NCBI GenBank assembly: GCA_017849585.1
Contig: JAFIGT010000021.1
Span: 1 to 64,000, forward strand
Length of the DNA: 64,000 nucleotides
Reading direction: 5' to 3'
DNA from: Verrucomicrobium sp.
GTDB taxonomy: Bacteria; Verrucomicrobiota; Verrucomicrobiia; Methylacidiphilales; UBA1321
Part shown: positions 17,798-24,280 of the stretch, piece after piece
Layout of the letters: every line of letters begins with the position of its first letter
Position numbering within the stretch: position 1 is the stretch's first letter
Made by a program: the position numbers and the translations under genes
Notes under the pieces: model-generated
What the model saw: the letters and a program-made list of their open reading frames with translations, nothing else
The model's database searches: none
Told to the model about the DNA's origin: nothing

Positions 17798-18649
17798 ATG
17801 GCAACGACATCGAAAACTTACCTCGCACTTGCTCTTATTGGCGTCTTGGCCTTAGGAGCGGATGCTCAAGCGCAAACTGTTAACGGCGGTTTTGAAAATT
17901 GGGGCGCCTTAACTGGTACGGGGGTGCCGCCGGCAGGCACGCCGACGGGTTGGTCGGTGACCACGGCGTCCGTTGGTGTGACGCAAATTGCGGGCTTGAC
18001 GGCTGGATCTACTTACGCCGCCTTGGTGGTGCCGGGAACGTCGGCTACGAGCAGCGGTAGCTTGACTCAGGTCTATTCAACGACGGCGACCCAGCTCACG
18101 TCCTACAAGCTTTCCTTTGATTTGGAGGTATCGAGCGCAGCTGCAACTAACCGACTTGCTCAACTTTACTTGAGTCAGGCTTCGAACGTTGGAAATCCCT
18201 TGATCAATATGGCGATCATTTCCACGGGGGCCAACACGGCGAGCGTTAATTTTTATAACGGATCGGCGTGGGTGTCCGTTGGCACGGGTATTACGACGGC
18301 GGGAGGTTTCAATACGAGCACAAATGCTTTTTCCAATCCGAGTGTCTATTCCTTTTCGCTGACGGTAAATAACTTTACGAGTTCGGGAGTCAGCTATGAT
18401 CTCTCTTATGGTGTTGCGGGCGGCACCATGACGACCTATGCGAACTTATCTTATACGTGGGGTACTCCTAATGCCACGGGCGGCCTTTCCTCAGCTTCCT
18501 TCATTGGGCCGTGGGGTGGATCCACGCCTCTCACTCCTTACGCGGTGGATAATTATGTCTACGAGGCGATTCCCGAGCCGACAGCGATGGCACTGATGGC
18601 GGGCGGATTGCTCCTGCTGTGCGGTCGTCAGATGCGTCGCAAATATTGA
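17798..18649 (+). CDS. PEP-CTERM sorting-domain protein
   Basis: 283-residue exported protein. The signal peptide ends near residue 26 (GADAQAQ). The mature part opens with VNGGFENWG, a motif of carbohydrate-binding-like beta-sandwich domains, and resembles the second module of the hydrolase at 11431-14211. The C-terminus carries IPEPTAMALMAGG, a hydrophobic stretch and the basic tail RQMRRKY: a complete exosortase-processed signal. It probably sits at the surface and may hold polysaccharide. It is divergent from the GH51-like gene and both have the same operator-like element, so they should respond to the same signal. A hairpin follows the stop. Confidence 0.87.
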   Translation: MATTSKTYLALALIGVLALGADAQAQTVNGGFENWGALTGTGVPPAGTPTGWSVTTASVGVTQIAGLTAGSTYAALVVPGTSATSSGSLTQVYSTTATQLTSYKLSFDLEVSSAAATNRLAQLYLSQASNVGNPLINMAIISTGANTASVNFYNGSAWVSVGTGITTAGGFNTSTNAFSNPSVYSFSLTVNNFTSSGVSYDLSYGVAGGTMTTYANLSYTWGTPNATGGLSSASFIGPWGGSTPLTPYAVDNYVYEAIPEPTAMALMAGGLLLLCGRQMRRKY

Positions 18650-18657
18650 TTTTTCTT

Positions 18658-18687
18658 TCCCGCGCCCTTGTCTGAGAGGGGGCGGGA
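18658..18687 (+). terminator. Hairpin after the PEP-CTERM gene
   Basis: TCCCGCGCCCT pairs with AGGGGGCGGGA with one mismatch and an 8-base loop. No T-run follows, so it may only partly terminate before the prepilin gene. Confidence 0.45.
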
Positions 18688-18726
18688 GTGACTTCGCAAT
18701 TGGAATTTCGGAGCGAGATAACGCGC

Positions 18727-19443
18727 ATGATGAATCTTTCCAAGGCGTTCCTGTACTTGCGGTGTCACGCAGCTTCACGCTGTTTCACCTTGATCGAAAT
18801 GCTGGTGGTGGTGGCCATCATCGCGGTGCTGGCCGCGCTGGGGCTGCCTCAGATGAATCAGGCATTCAAGAAATCGCAGCAGGCCAAGAGTGTCAATAAT
18901 CTGCGGGCGCTCGGCGTGGGGCTGGCGAGTTATCTGGCGGAGAATGACAATCAGCTTCCGCATCAGTCCTCCGGCGACTTCAAGAGCAATTACTGGTCGC
19001 AGACAATATTGCCTTACCTGCCCAAGGCGCATTATGGAGGGTGGAAGGATGTGCGTGGAAACGCGATCTATCAAAGCGATGTCCTGATGGATCCGCTTTT
19101 GAAGGATTGGCATCATCAGTCGCTGGGGGATTACGCCTGTAACAATGCGCTTTTCATTAATCCCGGCACTGATCCAGCTAATCCCAAGGGGAGAAAGTCG
19201 ATGAATGCCGTGGGTCGGCCAACGTCGATTGTGACCATTTTAGCGGCGGGAATGATCTTTAACGGCAAGGAAGCGGGTTCGTGGTATCTCGATTCGAACT
19301 TCTACGTCTACGGCAGCGCTTCGCAATTCCCCAGTGACCGGGGAATGAACGGAGTGATCTGCCTATTCGCGGATGGTCACACGGAGTCGATTCCGCGTAA
19401 GGAATTTGACAAGAATAAGGCGCAGCTTCTTTTGCCGGATTAA
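18727..19443 (+). CDS. Type IV prepilin-like / pseudopilin G-like protein
   Basis: 238 residues from the ATG at 18727. The prepilin signature RCFTLIEMLVVVAIIAVLAA gives a membrane helix with the conserved Glu5, followed by a long coil (KSQQAKSVNNLRALGVGLASYLAEND) and a globular part with a C-terminal NGVICLFADGHTESI segment. This is the style of the many GspG/DUF1559-like proteins of Planctomycetes and Verrucomicrobia. The residue before the cleavage site is Cys rather than the usual Gly. An upstream GTG (18688) opens the frame, but it lies on the preceding hairpin, and GGAGCGAG before 18727 fits a ribosome site. Function is probably structural or export-related. Confidence 0.78.
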   Translation: MMNLSKAFLYLRCHAASRCFTLIEMLVVVAIIAVLAALGLPQMNQAFKKSQQAKSVNNLRALGVGLASYLAENDNQLPHQSSGDFKSNYWSQTILPYLPKAHYGGWKDVRGNAIYQSDVLMDPLLKDWHHQSLGDYACNNALFINPGTDPANPKGRKSMNAVGRPTSIVTILAAGMIFNGKEAGSWYLDSNFYVYGSASQFPSDRGMNGVICLFADGHTESIPRKEFDKNKAQLLLPD

Positions 19444-19462
19444 TTCGAATGCTGGCGCGAGC

Positions 19463-20359
19463 TTACGTTTGTTCCGGTGAGACGCTGCCCTCGTTTGACG
19501 CGGTGGAAGGGGCAAGAGTAGTTCTCTCTGTCGCGGAGGAATCCTCTGGAGTTTCGAGGACTGCCTTTCGGGGACGGGATACTTTGCGTGGAGTGCGTTC
19601 CTGATGGGAAGCTTTCCACTGTTCTTCGATTTGAGTGGCAGCGCGGCGCAATTCATCCAACGTGATCGCAAAGTCTTCATGGTCCATGCGCACAGTCGGC
19701 GCACTGGCACCGATGCCCGCCACGATGGTGCCCCATGGATCGTAGATTGGTACGGCGACGGCGCTGATGCCTTCGCAGAATTCATCACGCGTTTGCGCGT
19801 AACCCTTTTCACGCACGGTCTGTACTTCCTGCCGCAGCCGTTCTGCCGTTGTGATGGTATGCGGCGTGAAGCTTTGAAAATGAACTTCGTGCAGGTAGAT
19901 GGAAAACTCTGTCTCAGTCATCGAGGTCAGCAAAATCTTGCCTACAGCGGTACAGTAAGCGTGCTGGCTCATGTCTTCGGATTCCTGAACACGCAACGCC
20001 TGACGACTGGGCACATACTTCAAATTGAGAACACGGCCATGATCCATCGAGGCGAGCATGACGCTTTCGTTCAGTTTGCGGGCGACGTCATCCACGATGG
20101 CGGAGGCCGACAGGGAGAGCGAGCGAATGTAGGAGGGGTGCCGCCCGAGCAGGAGCAGGCGAATGCCGGGGTAAAAGACCTTGCTGTCCGGGTCTTGTCG
20201 CAGATAACCGCGTTTGCAAAAAGTCTGGGCGATGTTGTGGACGCTTGCCACATTCAATTTCAATTGGGCTGCCAGCGCGCGCGTGCCAATGCCGTCGCGG
20301 TGTTGGAAGATGGCTTCCAGCACGGTCAGGCTCTTATCCAAACTCAGAACTTTAGGCAT
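19463..20359 (-). CDS. IclR-family transcriptional regulator (paralogue 1)
   Basis: 298 residues. N-terminal winged helix (about 1-65: VLSLDKSLTVLEAIFQHRDGIGTRALAAQL, HNIAQTFCKRGYL) and an IclR effector domain (about 75-250) with ASMDHGRVLNLKYVPSRQALRV, YCTAVGKILLTS and YAQTRDEFCEGISAVAVPI. The last about 45 residues are Ser/Thr/Pro/Arg-rich and probably disordered. It is closely related throughout to the regulator at 22348-23166. A 20-bp dyad (20381-20400) lies 21 bp upstream of its start, between it and the divergent SGNH esterase gene, so self-regulation with control of the esterase is likely. Confidence 0.92.
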   Translation of the reverse strand: MPKVLSLDKSLTVLEAIFQHRDGIGTRALAAQLKLNVASVHNIAQTFCKRGYLRQDPDSKVFYPGIRLLLLGRHPSYIRSLSLSASAIVDDVARKLNESVMLASMDHGRVLNLKYVPSRQALRVQESEDMSQHAYCTAVGKILLTSMTETEFSIYLHEVHFQSFTPHTITTAERLRQEVQTVREKGYAQTRDEFCEGISAVAVPIYDPWGTIVAGIGASAPTVRMDHEDFAITLDELRRAATQIEEQWKASHQERTPRKVSRPRKAVLETPEDSSATERTTLAPSTASNEGSVSPEQT

Positions 20360-20380
20360 GGTAATAGTGATAGCAAATTT

Positions 20381-20400
20381 GTTCGTATTTAATAAACGAA
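20381..20400 (-). promoter_or_regulatory. Shared 20-bp operator-like element, site 4
   Basis: Reverse complement TTCGTTTATTAAATACGAAC; the dyad TTCGT...ACGAA is clear. It lies in the 64-bp gap between the divergent iclR paralogue 1 and SGNH esterase genes. Confidence 0.65.
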
Positions 20401-20423
20401 TATTTGCCTAGTGATATAAATAT

Positions 20424-21548
20424 ATGATTAATAAAGAATTGCAACTGTTATTGCGGAGTGTTTTCCGTGGCGTAATCGGAGCGCTCGTTCTATTCAGTCT
20501 TGGGCAGGCTCAAGACGCTTCCAAGCGGGTGGCTGCCGATGATCCGCAAATCGGTTACTCCGATTATGTGCGGATGGAGCTGGTGCCATCACCGGCGGAT
20601 GCTGCGGTGAAGATGGCGCGCTTCGATCGCATTCTTGAAATGGGCGGCAAGGGGTATCGTTGGGATAATCCCGGAGCGCGGATTCGTTTCCGTACCGATG
20701 CGACCAGCGTGAAGGCGTTGCTTTATTATAACGAGTTTCATATCTCCGCCAGCGCGCGCAACAGCATCGGTGTGTATCGCATTGATGGTGCGGACAAGCC
20801 AGAATGGACTTTTCGCACGAAGGCCACGGCAATAAAGCGCGAACCCGAGATGGTGACGGTGACGCTCGCCTCCGGTGCAACGGGTTTCCACGATTACGAA
20901 TTAATTCTGCCGTATGGCGATTCGGTGGATTTTCAGGGGGTAGAGGTCAATCCCGAGGCGAAATTCGAGGCGGCGCCGATGCGAACTTCCAAGCGCTACT
21001 TGGCTTACGGCGATTCCATCACGCACGGTTTTACTGCGAGCGCCGTGGATAAGAGCTATGCTTTTCTCGTGGCGCAAAAGAACGGTTGGCAGATCGTTAA
21101 TCTCGGACTCGGCGGTCGATCCTCGACGCCCTCGGATGCCAAGGTCGTGGCTTCGCTCAAGGCGGATGTGATCTCAGTTTTCATGGGGGCCAATGATTGG
21201 CAGGGCGGCGTTCCGCTGGAGCGTTACCGTTCGAACATGATGGCCTTTTTCGATGGCATCCGCGCCGAGCAACCGACGGTGCCGATTTATTACATCACCT
21301 CATTATGGGTGGCACCTTCTTGGAATCCGAAGGCGCAGATCGCAGAGCTTGAAGCTTACCGGCAAGTGGCCCGGGAGATTGTCGCGGCGCGCAAAGATCC
21401 GAATCTTTTCATCGTCGAAGGACCGGAAATGATCGACCATGACATCGCTCTTTTCGATTCCACACCGGTGCATCCCAATGACAAAGGCTTTGCCCAAATG
21501 GGCGAGCGGCTCGCAGCGAAAATGGCCGCAGCGAAGGGATCCCGTTAG
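20424..21548 (+). CDS. Secreted SGNH/GDSL carbohydrate esterase
   Basis: 374 residues. Signal peptide to about residue 30 (LVLFSLGQAQ). An N-terminal jelly-roll-like domain (about 40-185) precedes an SGNH hydrolase domain. Block I is YGDSITHG (nucleophile Ser198), then GLGGRS, MGANDWQ (Asn257) and DSTPVHPND (His350, probably Asp345). This layout resembles CE2-type acetyl esterases that remove acetyl groups from xylan and other hemicelluloses. It is divergent from an iclR gene with a shared operator and ends 4 bp into the convergent alpha/beta-hydrolase gene. The exact ester substrate is unknown. Confidence 0.82.
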   Translation: MINKELQLLLRSVFRGVIGALVLFSLGQAQDASKRVAADDPQIGYSDYVRMELVPSPADAAVKMARFDRILEMGGKGYRWDNPGARIRFRTDATSVKALLYYNEFHISASARNSIGVYRIDGADKPEWTFRTKATAIKREPEMVTVTLASGATGFHDYELILPYGDSVDFQGVEVNPEAKFEAAPMRTSKRYLAYGDSITHGFTASAVDKSYAFLVAQKNGWQIVNLGLGGRSSTPSDAKVVASLKADVISVFMGANDWQGGVPLERYRSNMMAFFDGIRAEQPTVPIYYITSLWVAPSWNPKAQIAELEAYRQVAREIVAARKDPNLFIVEGPEMIDHDIALFDSTPVHPNDKGFAQMGERLAAKMAAAKGSR

Positions 21549-22351
21549 GGCTTGTCCAGACGCATCGCCACGATGGCTTCTGTAAGGGCTGCTTGTGCGG
21601 GTGGGGTCAAGACACGGTCCGGCGCATTATTGTCGATCCAGAGGCCATGTACGGTGTCGGGACCATCAAAGTCGTGGCATCTGACAGGCCGTTGGTGTTC
21701 TTGATAAACCCGACTCAATGCTTCGGAATGGCGGGGCGGTACGAGAAGATCGTTGCGGCTATGTACGAGCCAGAGTGGTGGGCTCTTCGCGTCGACGAGG
21801 GAAAGCGGCGAGGCGGCGTACAGGGTTTGCGCATCCGGTGGCGTGGTCGTGCCAAAAAACGTGGCGAAGAACGGCGGGGTAAAAAGATAGCTGTCGCAGC
21901 ACGGCGTATTGACCTCAAGCCATGTTGGCGGAGCGACAGCGAGAATGCCTGCCACCTGGCCAGGAGGGCGGGAAAGTGCCGTCATCAGGGCCAAGTGTCC
22001 ACCGGCGGAGGCGCCGACGACAAATAGGGATTGAGCGCGCAATCCGTACCTGGCGAGAAAGTCCGGGTTGCGGAGAAAATCAAAAGCGCTCACGCAATCT
22101 TCCAAGCAGGCGGGCCACGGCGCTTCAACGATGCGGCGGTAATTGACGGTGAAGGCCGCGATGTCATGCTGCGTCAGCAGGCGACAGATCGGCGCGAGTG
22201 TCGATTTGTCGGAGGTCATCCACCCGCCACCGTGGATGACAAGCGCCACGGGAGCGCCATCACGCTTGGGAGGAAGGTAAAGGTCTCCTACAAGGCGCTC
22301 GTGACGGGCCGTTGCGAATGGAATATCGGAGTGAACTTCGAGAGTAGTCAT
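21545..22351 (-). CDS. Alpha/beta-hydrolase-fold esterase/lipase
   Basis: 268 residues, no signal peptide, so probably cytoplasmic. Oxyanion motif VIHGGGW (about 38-44), nucleophile elbow GASAGG (Ser115), HSRNDLLVP (Asp201) and DTVHGL (His235) give a complete hormone-sensitive-lipase/BD-FAE-like triad. ATG at 22351 overlaps the stop of the iclR gene (ATGA), showing translational coupling; the longer frame upstream runs inside that gene and is unlikely to be used. It may remove ester groups from imported oligosaccharides. A regulator and its effector-processing enzyme in one operon is a common layout. Confidence 0.82.
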   Translation of the reverse strand: MTTLEVHSDIPFATARHERLVGDLYLPPKRDGAPVALVIHGGGWMTSDKSTLAPICRLLTQHDIAAFTVNYRRIVEAPWPACLEDCVSAFDFLRNPDFLARYGLRAQSLFVVGASAGGHLALMTALSRPPGQVAGILAVAPPTWLEVNTPCCDSYLFTPPFFATFFGTTTPPDAQTLYAASPLSLVDAKSPPLWLVHSRNDLLVPPRHSEALSRVYQEHQRPVRCHDFDGPDTVHGLWIDNNAPDRVLTPPAQAALTEAIVAMRLDKP

Positions 22352-23166
22352 TTGGCGCGAACGGGGGAGGCGTTTTTTGTTTTGGGGGGAGTCTTTTTGC
22401 GGGGCAGCTGGTTTTCTTGCCATTGCTGTTCGATGTCGGCGGCGGCCTTCTGGAGCGGGCGCAGGATGTCCTCGATTTGCGAGGCGCGCTGCAAGCGCAC
22501 CGTGGGAGCGCTTGCGCCAATGGCGGCAACGACCGTTTTCCAAGGATCGCGCACGGGAATGGCGACCGCGCTCAGCCCCTCGCTGAATTCGTCGCGGGTC
22601 TGGGCGTAACCCTGAAGTTGTACTTTTTTCAATTCATCTTTGAGCCGCTGCGGATCGCAGAAGGTGCGTGGCGTGAAACGCTGCAGCGGCGTTTTCAAGA
22701 GATAGGCGTCGAGCTCGTGCTCGTTCATGGACGCGAGCAAAACCTTGCCGACGGCGGTTGCGTAGGAATGGTCGCTCATATCTTCGGATTCATGTACGCG
22801 CAAGGCTTGGCGGCTCGGCGTGTATTTGAGATTGATCACACGACCATGATCCATCGAGGCAAGTAGCACGCTTTCATTCAACGTTCGGGCCACGTCATCA
22901 ATGATGGCAGCGGCGGACAGGGTGAGGGACCGGATGTAGGACGGGTGCCGCCCCAGCAACATGAGGCGAATACCGGGGTGGAATGCTTTGGTCTGCGGAT
23001 CTTGCCGCAAATAGCCACGGACGCAAAAGGTGCGGGCGATGTTATGGGCGGTGGCCACATTCAAATCCAACTGAAGCGCCAGCGCCCGGGTACCGATGCC
23101 ATCTTTGCAGGCAAAGACAGACTCCAAGACCGAAAGGCTTTTATCGAGGGTGAGTACACGCGGCAT
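22348..23166 (-). CDS. IclR-family transcriptional regulator (paralogue 2)
   Basis: 272 residues from ATG 23166 (MPRVLTLDKSLSVLESVF). Winged helix about 1-65, effector domain about 75-255, with the same landmark segments as paralogue 1: GIGTRALALQL, HPSYIRSL, ESVLLASMDHGRVINLKY and YAQTRDEFSEGLSAVAIPV. The tail is short and basic (PRKKTPPKTKNASPVRAK). The frame stays open 72 codons further upstream, but that stretch is AT-rich and contains an operator-like site, so I exclude it. It forms an operon with the esterase and is divergent from the 23416 gene, with two operator-like elements in the gap. Confidence 0.92.
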   Translation of the reverse strand: MPRVLTLDKSLSVLESVFACKDGIGTRALALQLDLNVATAHNIARTFCVRGYLRQDPQTKAFHPGIRLMLLGRHPSYIRSLTLSAAAIIDDVARTLNESVLLASMDHGRVINLKYTPSRQALRVHESEDMSDHSYATAVGKVLLASMNEHELDAYLLKTPLQRFTPRTFCDPQRLKDELKKVQLQGYAQTRDEFSEGLSAVAIPVRDPWKTVVAAIGASAPTVRLQRASQIEDILRPLQKAAADIEQQWQENQLPRKKTPPKTKNASPVRAK

Positions 23167-23183
23167 AAAATCCGTCAATTCTG

Positions 23184-23203
23184 TTTGTTTATTATGAACG
23201 AAA
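23184..23203 (+). promoter_or_regulatory. Shared 20-bp operator-like element, site 5
   Basis: TTTGTTTATTATGAACGAAA, the best dyad of the set (TTTGTT...AACGAAA). It lies 17 bp upstream of the iclR paralogue 2 start codon, as expected for autorepression. Confidence 0.65.
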
Positions 23204-23241
23204 TTATTGCCACAACGATGTCCAATACGCAAAAAAAATCT

Positions 23242-23270
23242 TTGACAATTAATTTCCTCACTTCTAAAGA
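23242..23270 (+). promoter_or_regulatory. Predicted promoter of the 23416 operon
   Basis: TTGACA, 17 bp, TAAAGA. The -35 context ATCTTTGACAATT is identical to that of the GH51-like gene promoter (minus strand, 17239-17251). The -10 match is weak. Confidence 0.4.
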
Positions 23271-23312
23271 GAGAAATCTTGATTTCATTTGTGCAGCGAA
23301 AGATCAAATAAT

Positions 23313-23332
23313 GTTTGATTATAATAAACGAA
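23313..23332 (-). promoter_or_regulatory. Shared 20-bp operator-like element, site 6
   Basis: Reverse complement TTCGTTTATTATAATCAAAC. It lies about 35 bp downstream of the predicted transcription start and 84 bp before the ATG at 23416. Confidence 0.6.
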
Positions 23333-23415
23333 GTGTTAAAGTGCGAATGATGTAATTGATTTTTTGAGAGCGCATCACGCAATCAAAGTAACAACCCCTA
23401 AGCATTTGGAGGAAA

Positions 23416-24132
23416 ATGAAAACACAATGTGAAAAAATGACGCGAGTCCTGCTCGTGCTTCTCGCCGGAATGGCAATGGCGGGTGCGACTCAAGCGGAAA
23501 CGGTAATCAAGGACCAATTTGGATTGAAGGAACGTGTGGCGGGGTTGCCGCTGAACAAAACCGCGACGGAGTCGGGCGATGCGACTTGGCAGGCTACGGC
23601 GAACGTGCTTCTAGCGGGTGAGGGAGATGCGGGTTATGTGGCGATTTCGGATGGGATGCCATTTATGGCGCGTGTTGCCGTTCCTTCCACGGCGAAGATC
23701 ATCACGGTTGAAGTCAAGTTGCGCGCCGTTCCGAGCAAGGTCACTGGCAACTGGATGGCAATCGGGATTGGTAATCCCAAGCTGGGTTCGCCGCCTTGGG
23801 GTAATGGCGTATTTGTGACGGTCGATACAGCGGGTAATTATGGTTGCATGGGCGATCCTGATCCGAACGACTTTGTTTCGAAGTCGGTGGTGAGCATCAA
23901 GCGCGGCAAGATGCCGGAATTCAATCCGGATGGACTGAACCGGGTCAAGCTGGAATTCGACAAGGCGGATAATTCCGTGAGCGTATGGATCAACGGATCG
24001 CCGGTCATGGAAAAGGTTAGTATCGGGGGCAAAAACTTTACCGTGGAACCGGCTTTTGCGGGCTTCAGCGGTTTCGGCCAGGAGCCGAAGGCGAAGACGG
24101 TGACCGATTTCACTGTGACCTATTCGCAGTGA
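23416..24132 (+). CDS. Small secreted protein, paralogue of the 4672 gene
   Basis: 238 residues. Signal peptide (VLLVLLAGMAMAGATQA) cut before ETVIKD. Conserved landmarks with the 4672 product are AETVIKDxFG, LNKTATES, the Gly-rich middle (IGIGNPKLGSPPWGNG), VSVWINGSP and TDFTVT. No known family is recognised; a concanavalin-like lectin fold is plausible. A strong GGAGGAAA ribosome site lies just before the ATG. It stands first in front of two GH-A/CBM9-like enzymes, separated from them by a hairpin (24143-24170) that may set a higher level for this product. Confidence 0.77.
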   Translation: MKTQCEKMTRVLLVLLAGMAMAGATQAETVIKDQFGLKERVAGLPLNKTATESGDATWQATANVLLAGEGDAGYVAISDGMPFMARVAVPSTAKIITVEVKLRAVPSKVTGNWMAIGIGNPKLGSPPWGNGVFVTVDTAGNYGCMGDPDPNDFVSKSVVSIKRGKMPEFNPDGLNRVKLEFDKADNSVSVWINGSPVMEKVSIGGKNFTVEPAFAGFSGFGQEPKAKTVTDFTVTYSQ

Positions 24133-24142
24133 GCTGATCGGG

Positions 24143-24170
24143 ACGCGAGAATCTCGCGTGCGGTCATTTT
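24143..24170 (+). terminator. Hairpin between the small secreted protein and the GH-A pair
   Basis: ACGCGAG-AAT-CTCGCGT (24143-24159) is a perfect 7-bp stem followed by GCGGTCATTTT. The T-run is short, so partial termination (attenuation) is as likely as full termination. Confidence 0.5.
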
Positions 24171-24280
24171 GATGAGGCGTCGCGCCGGGTTTTCACTTGG
24201 TGCGGCGCGTGATGGACGGGTGGTTTTCATTCTTCTTCCAACTGGATCAACGATCAGTAGTGGTTTCGACCGGTATACCT

